Shown in pieces: positions 37,195 to 47,627 of a stretch of 64,000 nucleotides of DNA. Source of the DNA: Saprospiraceae bacterium (GTDB taxonomy: Bacteria > Bacteroidota > Bacteroidia > Chitinophagales > Saprospiraceae); contig JALHQW010000005.1 of the NCBI GenBank assembly GCA_022841745.1, positions 1-64,000 on the forward strand. The letters are read 5' to 3'. How positions within the stretch are numbered: position 1 is the stretch's first letter; the number at the start of each line of letters is the position of its first letter. A model generated the notes under the pieces. It saw only the letters and a program-made list of their open reading frames with translations, was not told where the DNA came from and made no database searches. The translations under genes were made by a program, and so were the position numbers.

Positions 37195-40100
37195 TTATGG
37201 GAGTTGTTGTGTGAAAGTGAAGGTGGGCGAACCAAAAACGTTGCCGGGGTGCGAAACGATGAGGTTGAACAGCCAACTACGCCCTGGGCTTGCCCCGCCG
37301 TTGTAGCTCACCACCTTGTCCATGTCAATATCGTAAGTCGAATAGCCTTGGAACGTGAAAGTTGGAGAACCAAACAGGTTGGAAGCGTTGCCCAGTATTT
37401 GGTTGAATAGGTCGCTCCGGCCCGGAGTGCTTCCACCATTGTAGGAAATGACGCCGTCGTGGTTCACGTCGCCTCCCCATAGCCCAAAAACACTACCGCC
37501 AAGGTCCTTTTGAGCATTCGTACCGTAAACTGGCAGGGTTCCATTTGTAAAGTTGAACGTGGTTGGTGTCTGCGACAATGCCCTTGATACGCCAGTCATT
37601 ATGCCGAGGTGGTTCCGGTGCCTTATAGCTAAGTAATACTCGTCAGGTGCGGTATGGCGGAAACTGAGCGAAGAAGTGCCGTCCATGTCCACCACATCGC
37701 CGTCCCGTTGGAGCAGCGCAGAGCGGGTGTACAGCACATTGGAAGGGGTGTTTTTGTCCCGCAGTTCGACCATGAGCCAATCGGTAATGGCATTCGAACC
37801 CGTTAGGGCGAGGGTGCCGCCCGGGGTCGTTTCTGCTCCACCTCCATTTTTATGGGTAAAACTCAAGCCAGTGTATGGTTCACCCAAAGGCAACAGCGAG
37901 CCTTCCCTGAGAGCGTCCGTCATCTGTCCACTACTATATGGCCCTTGCAAGAAGACCTTCGGGCTTACCTTTACCTCCCGCCCGTCGCCAATCACGAATT
38001 GACTGAACGAGGTGATGCCATTTCCGGTTGAAAAACTGACTTTTCCATTCCCTGTACTGACCATTTTCACCAAATCAGCATTGTCCAAGCTGCTGCCCCA
38101 AGTGTTGCCGAAGGCGATGGAAGCACGTTTATAAATGCTAAACTGGGTTGGCGTCGCTTCATCGGGCAGATAAATGCCTGTGAGGTTTTCAAAAACGATA
38201 GAGTCAAGCATCGTGAAGTTGGGGTTTGAACCATAGTTGTTTACGATGAAATAGGTTTTATCGGTCAAAATGTTTTCCCCGCTGTTCGGGTTCTGGTCGG
38301 GCGTTACGTTTAACCGGCTGACGAGCACCTCGCCATTGGGGTAGGTATTGCCTGATGTTGGGTTGAAGCCCATTTTCAAGCCAGTTGAACCAAAACTGTA
38401 AACCCCGCCACTATTTACCGTCGTGCGGTTGCTCACCCCGCCGCCGACTGGGGCAGAGGAGGTGGCACGGGTAACGCTCGTACTGTTCAAGGTAGCATGG
38501 TTGCGGTTACCAGTTTTATCATAAGCCTTGCCACTGTCTTCGTTAAATTGGAGATAGACCTTCATCTCTTGCCCAGCCAAGTTGACGACGTCCTCCTTGG
38601 TCAGGTGCATCAGTTCCCTGATTTCGCTTTGCGTCAAAGCCCGTTTCCAGATACATACTTCGTCAATATCGCCTTTGTAGGTGCGGCTGCTGCTGTTTGG
38701 GTCGTTGCCGATCCGAATGGTATTGTCGAATGCCTCAACGGCATGGGAGGAGGTATTGACAAAAGGAACCCCGTTTAAGTATATGGTAGCCTTTGTCGGT
38801 TCGACCACGAGGGCCACATGGCTCCATTCATTTGCTGGCGCAATGGCGCCGCTGCTCCAGCCCCATTGTCCGCCGTCCCAGTGGTAACGAACCTCGTTGT
38901 TGGTCTTCATGTGGATGCCTGAGGTAGTAGTGCCGCCCCTGCAAAAAATCACCCCGGCATTGTCGTTTTGCAGCCCATTTGGTTTTATCCAAGCCGAAAT
39001 GGTAATGGTGTTCGAGTTGAGGTTGAGGGCAGGCACCACGGCATAGTTTCCGCTTCCTCCGGGCAGCACGAGCGCCTTGCCTGGCAGGGTATCCGCTTCG
39101 CAAACCCGCCCTGGATCCACCTCCGTGATATAGTTCGGCCCATTGCTCAATGTGATTTGAGTGCCTCCTTGGATATTACTCTTTCTGTTGAAACGAATGG
39201 TATTTGTGCCATTAAACCGAATGCCTTTTGACTTGGTGCTCCAGGTAGGTCCTTCGCCGTTTTCGCTCCGCAAATGGGCGACTGCCTTGCTAGCACTGCC
39301 TCCCAATCCTGCCACAAAACCCGCATCGTTGGTGCTCACTTCGATGGAATCCAAAGGTGGGAACCCTGTCGAAGTTGCATAATGGTTCAAAATCCAATAA
39401 TTGTCAGGGAAATCATTGGTGTTTGGTTGCACACCGGGCGGAATGTTCAAACGAGTAGCCACGATGGTGCCACTTGGCTGCTCACAATCAGACATCCACA
39501 ACTTGGTGCCTATCTGTGCAAAGTCATACACCGTCTGCCCAGCACTGAGGTTCAGCAATTGCGCATTGCCACCGCCGACGGGTGCCGTACTGGTTGCAAG
39601 TCCAGCTCCGGCATTGAGGCTGCCGTGGTATTTGCCAGCATGATCCATGATTTTGGTGCCATTCACGAAATTGTTGAATTGCCAGTAGCCAATCAGGTCG
39701 GGGTCTGTTGGTATCACATCCTCTTTGGTGATATGCCGCAAGCGACGGACTTCGTCATCGGAGAGCGCACGCTTCCACATGGTCACTTCATCAATATCGC
39801 CTTTGAACGATTTGCTATAATGCCCATAGCCGATGTAGATGCTCTGAATCTCCCCGGGCGTGAGCGTTCGGGTGTCCACGTATTTTTTATCGTTCAAATA
39901 CATGGTAGCTGAGGACGGTGTGATGACCAATGCCACATAGCTCCATTCGTTCAAAGGAATGTCTATTCCACTGTTGCTGCCCCAAGCGGAGGCATTGCCG
40001 GGCCATTTATACCAAAGTTTTGAAGCATAATAATCAAAAATCAACCCTTCCGTGTAGTCGCAATGGGCGCACCAATCACCACTGCTGAACAAAGCGGCGT

Positions 40101-42975
40101 AAGCCTGCTGTGCCCCGTTTGGCTTCCACCAGCCAGTCACGGTGAAATGCGTCAGGTTGGTCAGGTTGGCTTCTTGCGAAATAAAATAATCTTCATTGGC
40201 AGCGGTTCGGAGTACCTGGCCGGGCAGAGTATCAGGTTGGCATTGGTTGTTCACGATCACCATGTTGTTGATGGTCTTCGTGCTTTGGTTGGCACCGTCT
40301 GTGACGGTAAGCACCACGTCGTAGCTGCAGTCCGTAGTACAGTTCCCAAAAACGACCTTCAGATTGCGGGCGGTCAAGCTGCTCACCCATTGCGGAGCAG
40401 GCGAAAAAGACCAAGCGTAGCTGGCTGTGCCGCTGGCAATGGAATAGCTATCGAACTTCACTGTGTCACGATTGCAAAATACCGAGTCAGTGGTGGTGAT
40501 GGGCTGCGCAATGGGCAGGGAGCTTACCGCAAGCGGCGACTCCCAGATGCCGACGCCACCTGTGGCAAGCCTCAATTTGTTGTCCCGGTAGAATGGTTTC
40601 ATCTGGAGTGGCGATGGTACCAGCGGCAGCCCGTCACCGTAGTCAATCCAGTCGGAAGTGGCATTGTTGTACTGCATCACCGTAGTGCCCGTGGCCAAGT
40701 AAACAACGTTGTTGGTGCCTCCTTGGAAGAAGATGTCATAAGGGTGCTGCCCATTGAGGGAGGCTGTCTGGTCCATGTCCTGCCAGACTGTGCCACCACT
40801 GATGAGGCGATAAACTTTTTGGCCATTTGCGGCGTCGTTGGAACATACCCACAGGTCGTTCTCATCGCTGGGGTTGAGGGTTATTTCCAGCTTGTTGCGG
40901 TTGCTGGCTGGAACGTTTGGCAGTTGCGACCAGTTGACGCCGCCATCGGTGGTGCGCCAGATTTGGCGGGCATTCGTGCCATTGGGCTTGAAGACCACAT
41001 AGACATAATTGGGGTTGCTTCGTGAGATTTCGATTTCCAATGTCCTGCCACTTGCCCCAAAATCCCTTAATGATTGGAAAGTTATCCCCTTGTCCTTCGA
41101 CCGCCAAATGCTGCTGCCCTCGCCCATGTACATCCAGTCGCTGTACCGGGGGTCGAAATAGATGCCACTCGAATTGCTTTCCGTATAGGCTTCGTTCGGA
41201 ATTTTTGGCAAAATGCCATAATCGGAATACCCGGTAGTCATGGCAGTAGGAATGCTCCGAACTACCGTGCCCCCAGACCAGTATTGGTTGAAATAAGCCT
41301 TGCGGTCGGTGGGATGGACGTAACCCGTGGACTCCTCCACGCCACCCAATTTCACGCTGTTGCCGACGCCGTAGGTCTGGTAATAGCCGCTGTTTCCGGT
41401 GTGGTAGCGCCCGCCCACGAGTATATCCTCGTTCCAGCCTGCGCCAAAACCCCAGTAGTTGGAACCAGAGATGCCGTACTTCCGAGAAGTGAACGACTGG
41501 AGGTTGTCAGTGGAGTACTCAATGCCCCCATCGTTGGCTACCCAGACCTCGTTTCCATTTACTTCTATGTCTTGAATATCGGCGTGAACATTGCTCAACC
41601 GCTGCGAATCTGAGCCGCCAATGGCCGTGAAGGAAGTGCCGCCGTTGCTGCTTTCCGTGAGTCGGATGGTGCCAATCCACATTAGGTTGGCATTGAGCTG
41701 TGAGACCTCGAAATCGAAATTGTAAAAGCCCTGGTGGTAGCCATCGGAATAGGCGGCCACGTTCCAGGGCATGGTGTTGGCGGGTTGGTATGGGCCACCG
41801 TATTGCCCAGCGGGCACCGTCCAGTTTTCGCCTTTATTGTTGCTCCGCAACACCCCAATCCAGCCATTGTCATTCGCCTTGGCATCGCCGATGAGGCATA
41901 CATATACCCTGTCGGGGTCGGCGGCGGACACCGCTATCTTGCCGCCGCCGATGCTGGCATTGGCGGGTACAGCGGGCAGGTAATAGCCGTTGTCCTTCAG
42001 CGTCCAAGTGCCGCCACCGTTGTCAGAGCGGAAGAGTTCGGAACGTTGCAAGGTCGTGTTGCTCTTGAGTAGATAGACCACGTTGGGGTCGGTAGGATGC
42101 CAATCGAGGTCGTGGCAGGCTTGCGTGTAAATGGCCGAACCCCAAGTAGCACCGCCATTGATGGAGACGTAAAGACCATTGGATGCTGCGCAAAAAACGC
42201 TGTCAGGGTTGGAGGGTCGGTACTTGATTTCATAGCCAGTACCGCCGAGGTTCTTCACTTCCGTCCAAACAGCCCCGCCGTCCGTGGTTCGGTAGATGCG
42301 GCTGTTGACGCCTATCATGACGATATTGGGGTTGGTCGGGTGTATTTCCAAGGCACCATAACCTCCTGAAAAAGGTTCATCAAAAGTGAGCTGCGTCCAA
42401 GTGACGCCTCGGTTGGTTGATTTGTACATGGCCCCACTCTCAGTTCCACAATATAGTATATCGGGATGGCTGTTCGACTGGTCGAGGGAATAGACGTTGA
42501 CCTGGTTGGAATAGGGCGTGGTTGTGCCGGATATAAAAGTCTCAAATGGGCCGATATCCGTCCAGTTGCCAGCCATTTTCTCGGCCTTTTTGGCTTGGCG
42601 CTTGCGCAATTCGGCGAGCAGCTTCTCCTCTTCTGCTGGGCTTGGCAAAAGAATAAATCCCTCATCGTTCACGAAGCGTTGCACCTGCTTTATCCAGTAC
42701 TTGAAGTTCTGGCCGTCCTCCGTCTTTTTGTATTCACGAGTGCGGTAATAGACTTCGTAGGCTTCCACTACCTCGTAGAAGTTAGGGTCGTCGCCGTACA
42801 TCATCACCGCCCAATCAGGGGTATTGGCGTCAATACGGGGCACGGTCTTGAACCATTCTGGGTGGGGGACTTGTGGGTAGGCAGTGGTTTGGGAATGGGC
42901 AATGCCGAGGGAAATGACCCCGACAACCAAAGGCAAAATCAACTTTGACATCGTGTGTTCTAGTTTGCTTTTCAA
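37195..42975 (-). CDS. Giant secreted protein with Asp-box propeller, two LamG domains and dockerin-like repeats
   Basis: A 1926-residue secreted protein; a start at 42951 (MSKLILPLVVGV) is equally possible. After the signal peptide a Lys/Glu-rich helix (about 100-135) precedes a long region of sortilin/Asp-box (BNR) propeller repeats (SxDxGxTW-like SSNGGTSF, STNRGVTW). Then come a PKD-like domain (about 835-905), a LamG domain (about 910-1110), a linker, a second LamG domain (about 1290-1480) and beta domains. Two C-terminal repeats each hold a Ca-loop-like segment (DVNHDGVISY; DIDMDKVVSY) and GRSxLFN, resembling dockerin or EF-hand repeats. A classical T9SS sorting domain was not recognised at the very end. 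It leads an operon with a T9SS cargo protein. Confidence 0.88.
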   Translation of the reverse strand: MKSKLEHTMSKLILPLVVGVISLGIAHSQTTAYPQVPHPEWFKTVPRIDANTPDWAVMMYGDDPNFYEVVEAYEVYYRTREYKKTEDGQNFKYWIKQVQRFVNDEGFILLPSPAEEEKLLAELRKRQAKKAEKMAGNWTDIGPFETFISGTTTPYSNQVNVYSLDQSNSHPDILYCGTESGAMYKSTNRGVTWTQLTFDEPFSGGYGALEIHPTNPNIVMIGVNSRIYRTTDGGAVWTEVKNLGGTGYEIKYRPSNPDSVFCAASNGLYVSINGGATWGSAIYTQACHDLDWHPTDPNVVYLLKSNTTLQRSELFRSDNGGGTWTLKDNGYYLPAVPANASIGGGKIAVSAADPDRVYVCLIGDAKANDNGWIGVLRSNNKGENWTVPAGQYGGPYQPANTMPWNVAAYSDGYHQGFYNFDFEVSQLNANLMWIGTIRLTESSNGGTSFTAIGGSDSQRLSNVHADIQDIEVNGNEVWVANDGGIEYSTDNLQSFTSRKYGISGSNYWGFGAGWNEDILVGGRYHTGNSGYYQTYGVGNSVKLGGVEESTGYVHPTDRKAYFNQYWSGGTVVRSIPTAMTTGYSDYGILPKIPNEAYTESNSSGIYFDPRYSDWMYMGEGSSIWRSKDKGITFQSLRDFGASGRTLEIEISRSNPNYVYVVFKPNGTNARQIWRTTDGGVNWSQLPNVPASNRNKLEITLNPSDENDLWVCSNDAANGQKVYRLISGGTVWQDMDQTASLNGQHPYDIFFQGGTNNVVYLATGTTVMQYNNATSDWIDYGDGLPLVPSPLQMKPFYRDNKLRLATGGVGIWESPLAVSSLPIAQPITTTDSVFCNRDTVKFDSYSIASGTASYAWSFSPAPQWVSSLTARNLKVVFGNCTTDCSYDVVLTVTDGANQSTKTINNMVIVNNQCQPDTLPGQVLRTAANEDYFISQEANLTNLTHFTVTGWWKPNGAQQAYAALFSSGDWCAHCDYTEGLIFDYYASKLWYKWPGNASAWGSNSGIDIPLNEWSYVALVITPSSATMYLNDKKYVDTRTLTPGEIQSIYIGYGHYSKSFKGDIDEVTMWKRALSDDEVRRLRHITKEDVIPTDPDLIGYWQFNNFVNGTKIMDHAGKYHGSLNAGAGLATSTAPVGGGNAQLLNLSAGQTVYDFAQIGTKLWMSDCEQPSGTIVATRLNIPPGVQPNTNDFPDNYWILNHYATSTGFPPLDSIEVSTNDAGFVAGLGGSASKAVAHLRSENGEGPTWSTKSKGIRFNGTNTIRFNRKSNIQGGTQITLSNGPNYITEVDPGRVCEADTLPGKALVLPGGSGNYAVVPALNLNSNTITISAWIKPNGLQNDNAGVIFCRGGTTTSGIHMKTNNEVRYHWDGGQWGWSSGAIAPANEWSHVALVVEPTKATIYLNGVPFVNTSSHAVEAFDNTIRIGNDPNSSSRTYKGDIDEVCIWKRALTQSEIRELMHLTKEDVVNLAGQEMKVYLQFNEDSGKAYDKTGNRNHATLNSTSVTRATSSAPVGGGVSNRTTVNSGGVYSFGSTGLKMGFNPTSGNTYPNGEVLVSRLNVTPDQNPNSGENILTDKTYFIVNNYGSNPNFTMLDSIVFENLTGIYLPDEATPTQFSIYKRASIAFGNTWGSSLDNADLVKMVSTGNGKVSFSTGNGITSFSQFVIGDGREVKVSPKVFLQGPYSSGQMTDALREGSLLPLGEPYTGLSFTHKNGGGAETTPGGTLALTGSNAITDWLMVELRDKNTPSNVLYTRSALLQRDGDVVDMDGTSSLSFRHTAPDEYYLAIRHRNHLGIMTGVSRALSQTPTTFNFTNGTLPVYGTNAQKDLGGSVFGLWGGDVNHDGVISYNGGSTPGRSDLFNQILGNASNLFGSPTFTFQGYSTYDIDMDKVVSYNGGASPGRSWLFNLIVSHPGNVFGSPTFTFTQQLP

Positions 42976-43014
42976 AATAGTGCTTAGGAGCAGCTTGTCT
43001 TAGACTATGAGGTG

Positions 43015-43053
43015 CAAAACTGCATTTTAATGATGTAACATCATACAGTTTTG
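43015..43053. promoter_or_regulatory. Nested dyad upstream of the giant propeller gene
   Basis: CAAAACTG (43015-43022) and its complement (43046-43053) enclose a perfect 15-base palindrome, ATGATGTAACATCAT (43030-43044). It lies 40-80 bases upstream of the start codon and is a plausible binding site for a dimeric regulator. The symmetry is seen; the role is inferred. Confidence 0.5.
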
Positions 43054-43162
43054 ATGACGCAGGAAACAAATTGACGCACAATGTACCATTTTCAAAATCA
43101 AGGAACCTTGGACAAATGAGATACTATAAAATCAGGAAAGGGGCTTTTGTGTTTGGGGTTTA

Positions 43163-43384
43163 AAACCATACACTTTTAGTTTTGTAAAAATTCGGCTTTG
43201 CAACAGTTCAGCTTTGTTGCATGTGTAAGCCGCTTTTGTCATGGCCGCAGGCCACCTCTGCGTCATGTTGTGCCGCATAACGTGACGCAGAGGTGGCCTG
43301 CGGCCATGACAAAAGCGGCTTACACCGAGCAACTTGGAAAGTGCTATTTACATCGATTTTCCAAACACTAAATTTGTATGGTTT
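43163..43384. repeat. Nested long palindrome, 222 bp
   Basis: The core 43223-43325 is a 103-bp palindrome with 50-base arms around a 3-base loop and only two G-T wobbles. Outside it, GTTGC/GCAAC pair again. Farther out, an imperfect 22-base repeat (AAACCATACAC-type at 43163-43184, complement at 43361-43384) continues the symmetry. There is no coding potential and no target duplication was found. It lies between two minus-strand adhesin genes, 3' of one and 5' of the other. It could be a mobile palindrome, a strong terminator or a boundary element. Confidence 0.85.
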
Positions 43385-43482
43385 CAAAAGTTGGGGTTAT
43401 TCATAAAACTATTTAAAAACCAACTCCTAAACAATCAATGACAAAGCCAATTTGGGGTTGGGATAGCCGCAGCGCACAACAA

Positions 43483-46400
43483 TCAAGGCTGCACCACCAC
43501 CAACCGACGCACTTGCTCCAGTTCACCTTCCGCTTTTACGTACACGGTGTAGATGCCTTGCGCAAAACCACGCAGGTTCAGTAAAATAGGTTCGTTTTCC
43601 AAAGGTTGGAAGTATTGGTCAAAGACCATTTGACCGGTGGCATTGGCGATGAAAACACGGGCAGGTATGCCGTTCAACGGAAAAACATGCAAAATGGCTT
43701 CGGTCGTAGCGGGGTTCGGATACAAGAATATGGCTTGTTTGTTAATGGTGAAATCCAATTCTACTTGGTTGGAAACTACCACGGTGCTATCTGCCATGAC
43801 GACTTTGATGCGGTAAAAATTAAGGCCGTAATTCGGCGTCTTATCTTCAAAATCGTACATCGTTGGTGATTGCCCACTGGCAACGGGCTGAACCTCGCCT
43901 ATGGCCTCATAGTGCAGTCCATCGGAAGCCCGTTCCACAATGAACTTGGTCACCTCACAGTTGCTGTTGCCAAGCCAAGTCAGGTTGACGCTCAGTGCAT
44001 CCAGTTCTGCTTGGAGCATTCCAAAAGTCCAGTCACAATTGGCTTGGTGGTATTGGGCCGAATCCAGGAAGTTAACGGTATAGTCCTCTGCCTCACCAGC
44101 AATGAAGTCACCACATGCCGCCGCATAATCCCAACGGGACATGGCAATACGTAGGCCCACCGGCCCAGTTGGCAGGTTGGCAAGCACGTCGTAGCAAAAA
44201 TCCTGCTCCCCTACCCCTTCCAGCGAGGCAAGTATTTCGTTGTCGTCAAAATAATCGCCATCCTGGTTCAAGTCGGCCCAGATTCGCCAATACATGTACT
44301 TATCGCTGGCTGGGCCGCCTGGCGTCAGTTTTAAGATACATCCTGGGTCGGGAAGTCCAAAGACGGAATTTGAGAAATCGCCCCGTCCACCGTCGTCGCC
44401 TGATGGATTGTTGAAACCTTCGGTTTGCACGTTTTCAATCCAGCCAAAATCAGAATTTCCACTTGCCACACAGGTCGCAACCTGTTGACTCTGAAACACT
44501 TGCACCGAAAAATCACAAAAACAGGTATTGCCACAATTGTCGGTGACCTCATAACTAATGGTGGTGCTGCCCAAGGGGAAGACCAGGGTGCTCAAGGCAT
44601 TTGCATTGCTTGAACTGACATCGAGCTGGTAGCAGGGCACTTCCATGATGAACACATGGGGCGCATCGGCTGCGGCATCCACCCATAAGCCACCATTGCG
44701 GAGCAACACGAAATCAAGTGGGTCATTGGCGGGCACTGTCCCATTTTGCCAGTTTGAATAAGTTACTGCCTCGCCATTTGGCCAAAGAAATTGGCCTTCT
44801 ACCAAGGCGTCGCTCGCCCCTATCCAAGCAGTTTGGAACAAGGGACTGAATTCTTTGCGAAGCAATTCATTTTCGTCGGCTTCGCCAATGGCCGCCAAAT
44901 AGCCCCCATGTTGTGAAGCAATGGATGTTGCCTCCTGCCAAGTGACTGGGCCACCGAGGTAAGTGTAGTAACGATGCCCCGCTTTCTCTGCCATGAACAT
45001 AAAACCGGGGATGTCAACGCTTGCGCAAACGGTACAATTGGTCGTACCAGGAGGCACGTTCCAATTGACAGGGGATGAATTGGAACCAGGTGTTGCGTTC
45101 ACCAGGATATCCGCAGGACAATCCAAGGCGAACAGTGATTCTACCGTGATGATGAAGTTGCAGGTCGTGCTATTTCCGTTTTGGTCAGTGGCCGTGTATT
45201 CAATAAAGTTTTGCCCATGGGGCAACACATCTCCTGGCTGGTAATTAGAAATTACACCTTCAAGGCAAGGGTCGTTGGCGGTTGGTTGGGTCCAAGTTCC
45301 AATGGCAACATCGCCGCAATCCAGCAAGGTGATGGTGCTATTGTCGGGACAATTGCTCCATGTTGGCGGTTGTGTATCTGCTACGGTCACGTTGAACTGG
45401 CAGGTGGCTACGTTCAAGCTCGTATCAGAGACCAAGACCGTGACCGATGTCGTCCCCTTGTTGAACAAACTCCCGGAAGAAATGGAAAAGACCTGTGTTG
45501 GCATACCGCAATTGTCGGTTGCAACCGCTGCGCCCCAAGTGGCAACTGCCTGACAGCCTGCCGTTTGAGCCTGCACGGTGATATCCGCCGGGCAATTGAC
45601 AATTACGGGGGGCTGGTTGTCCACCACGGTTATTTGTTGGGGGCATGTAGCCGTATTGCCAAAGGCATCAGTAGCCGTCCAAATGATGGTACTTACGCCA
45701 AGCGGCAAAAGGGGAGGCGCATTGTTGGAGACGGTCGGCGTTCCGCAGTTATCGAAGGCAAAAGCCGGGTCGCCTGCTATGGCGGTTGACATGTTGGACA
45801 AGCCGCATTGATTGGGTTCGGTATTCAGCGTTTTCGAAGGTGGACAGTTGATGCTGGGCAGCAATTGGTCAACCACGACGACCGTTTGGGTGCAGTAGCC
45901 AGCGTTTCCGTTAGCGTCCGTCACCGTCCAGATGACCTGTGTTTGACCAATTGGAAGCAATGCCAAGGCATTGTTCGTGATGCTTGCAACTGCACAGTTT
46001 TCAACGAGGACAGTGGGCGGGCTTAAGTTTGAAGGCGCTGTGCATTGGCCAGCCATTAATGGAAGGGTTTGGGTTGGTTGGCAGGAGATGATTGGGGCAA
46101 GGTCGTCCACGACGGTTACCACGGCAGGGCAGATGGTTGTACGGCCATTGGGGTCAATAAAACTGACGCTGACGTTGTTAGGCCCAACGCTGGCACAACC
46201 GACAAATGAAAAGCTTGGTTGCCCATTAACGAGTATCGTCCAAGCTGTGCAAAAATCAAGTTGGTTGTTGGCGAGGTCAAGTCCTTCAACTGTGGCCGTG
46301 TTGTTGGCGGCAAGACCGACCGTTGCATTGTGGCAAAGGTTGCCAGTGTTGGAGGGGGTTATCACTACCCCACTTCCCAAATTGGTTGGCGAGTTGGGCG

Positions 46401-47304
46401 TAATTGGGCTATCCGCATAAACAAAACCCTCGTTTTCAAAACCGCCCGTGTTCAGGTGGTTGCCCTTGTTTTCAAAAATGGCGCACAATACGTTGTGAAC
46501 CATACCCTGGTTGTTCCAACTTGCAGCGGTTGCGTTCCTAATTAAATGGCTATTGGTGATTTCACTGCCAAGGTTGGCGGTGAACTGGCCTTGGTTGGTA
46601 AAATTCCGATTATTGAGCAATACGCCGGAAATGTTGATACTAGCCCCGGCAAGGTTAGTAAATGTATCGTCATTACGAAGGATGGCATTGGTCATTGAAT
46701 GGATAATGCCAGCATTGGAGGCGACCGCATTGTTGTTGAATAGGTTGTTGTTGTTAAAAGTGCCAACGTTTTGGAAGCTGGCTTCTGAGTAGAACTGTCC
46801 AAAATTGTTGTAAACACCTTGGTTGGTAAATCCGCCCGATGAATGCGAAAAGACGTGGTTGTTCCGAAAAATGCCAGTTTGCGCATTGGTGAAGTTGCCC
46901 TCGTTGCTGAATGTACCATTGTTGAGGACATTACCGTGATTTTCCAAGGTACCGCTGGCTTCGACAAGGAAGTTTGTTGCGCTATTGGCCAAAACCAAGG
47001 TGCCACTGCCATGGTTGATGAAAGTTCCGAACTCCGAAATACCGCCGTTGCCGTCAAGGGTCAGGGTGCCATAATTTTGGACGTTAAAATTGAAATAGGT
47101 AAAAACGGTAACTATCGGGAAATTTGGGCCGCTTGGAGCGGCAGGGATGGTGGGTTCGTTGAAGGGGCCAGGCAAGCCATTTGTCCAATTGGAGGCAATA
47201 TTCCAATTTGTGGAGTTAATACCTGTCCATGTTGTTTGGGCTGATAGGCCTGCACCTAATAGCGAAATAAGCAGCAATGCAAAGCCAGACACTTTTCGGT
47301 TCAT
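43483..47304 (-). CDS. Giant HYR/C-type-lectin adhesin with T9SS sorting domain
   Basis: A 1273-residue secreted protein. The signal peptide (FALLLISLLGAGLSA) is followed by about 300 residues of short Asn/Gly/Phe-rich repeats (GxFxNxGxFTNxG), probably a beta-helix. Several HYR domains follow (about 400-730, ending in CPADI..., DNCG). Next are a C-type lectin domain (about 765-890, with AWIGASD and YSNWQNG), a GEVED domain (about 950-1060, WADLNQDGDYF) and a T9SS type A domain (LYPNPATTEA to the end). It is likely a surface adhesin. An excellent promoter lies at 47436-47466. Confidence 0.9.
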   Translation of the reverse strand: MNRKVSGFALLLISLLGAGLSAQTTWTGINSTNWNIASNWTNGLPGPFNEPTIPAAPSGPNFPIVTVFTYFNFNVQNYGTLTLDGNGGISEFGTFINHGSGTLVLANSATNFLVEASGTLENHGNVLNNGTFSNEGNFTNAQTGIFRNNHVFSHSSGGFTNQGVYNNFGQFYSEASFQNVGTFNNNNLFNNNAVASNAGIIHSMTNAILRNDDTFTNLAGASINISGVLLNNRNFTNQGQFTANLGSEITNSHLIRNATAASWNNQGMVHNVLCAIFENKGNHLNTGGFENEGFVYADSPITPNSPTNLGSGVVITPSNTGNLCHNATVGLAANNTATVEGLDLANNQLDFCTAWTILVNGQPSFSFVGCASVGPNNVSVSFIDPNGRTTICPAVVTVVDDLAPIISCQPTQTLPLMAGQCTAPSNLSPPTVLVENCAVASITNNALALLPIGQTQVIWTVTDANGNAGYCTQTVVVVDQLLPSINCPPSKTLNTEPNQCGLSNMSTAIAGDPAFAFDNCGTPTVSNNAPPLLPLGVSTIIWTATDAFGNTATCPQQITVVDNQPPVIVNCPADITVQAQTAGCQAVATWGAAVATDNCGMPTQVFSISSGSLFNKGTTSVTVLVSDTSLNVATCQFNVTVADTQPPTWSNCPDNSTITLLDCGDVAIGTWTQPTANDPCLEGVISNYQPGDVLPHGQNFIEYTATDQNGNSTTCNFIITVESLFALDCPADILVNATPGSNSSPVNWNVPPGTTNCTVCASVDIPGFMFMAEKAGHRYYTYLGGPVTWQEATSIASQHGGYLAAIGEADENELLRKEFSPLFQTAWIGASDALVEGQFLWPNGEAVTYSNWQNGTVPANDPLDFVLLRNGGLWVDAAADAPHVFIMEVPCYQLDVSSSNANALSTLVFPLGSTTISYEVTDNCGNTCFCDFSVQVFQSQQVATCVASGNSDFGWIENVQTEGFNNPSGDDGGRGDFSNSVFGLPDPGCILKLTPGGPASDKYMYWRIWADLNQDGDYFDDNEILASLEGVGEQDFCYDVLANLPTGPVGLRIAMSRWDYAAACGDFIAGEAEDYTVNFLDSAQYHQANCDWTFGMLQAELDALSVNLTWLGNSNCEVTKFIVERASDGLHYEAIGEVQPVASGQSPTMYDFEDKTPNYGLNFYRIKVVMADSTVVVSNQVELDFTINKQAIFLYPNPATTEAILHVFPLNGIPARVFIANATGQMVFDQYFQPLENEPILLNLRGFAQGIYTVYVKAEGELEQVRRLVVVQP

Positions 47305-47435
47305 AGTGGATTATAAATGTTTACCAATTACTGGTCGTAAACTTCAAAGTATATAGACCTGAAATCCTTCAACAGTGGGGAGAAAGAGTAACGCTAAGGA
47401 TTTTTAAAACGGATGTTTGACTAAGAAATGCTTCA

Positions 47436-47466
47436 CAAAGGTAGCTTAAATTCCTACTCAAACAAA
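47436..47466 (-). promoter_or_regulatory. Promoter of the HYR/lectin adhesin gene
   Basis: On the minus strand TTTG (47463-47466), a 19-base spacer and TACCTTTG (47436-47443): a perfect match to the Bacteroidota consensus. The expected leader is about 125 bases. The spacer 47305-47627 is a divergent promoter region, and no gene is seen in it. Confidence 0.78.
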
Positions 47467-47627
47467 CTTTTTGGGGGAATTTAGCAAAGTCATACCTTGT
47501 GCTAAAATCAGCTATTTAGAAATGGGTGAACAGCGGTTAAAACGGGATGACAAACAGCTTTGTTCAACTGTTGGATTAGAAAAAAAGCTAAGTTTTGCAT
47601 TAAAAAAACACTAACATATCATCGAAA

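Noticed and set aside
43223-43325. MITE with target duplication
   Set aside because: The flanking 8-mers differ, so insertion by a duplicating transposase is not shown, although the ends begin GTAAGC.
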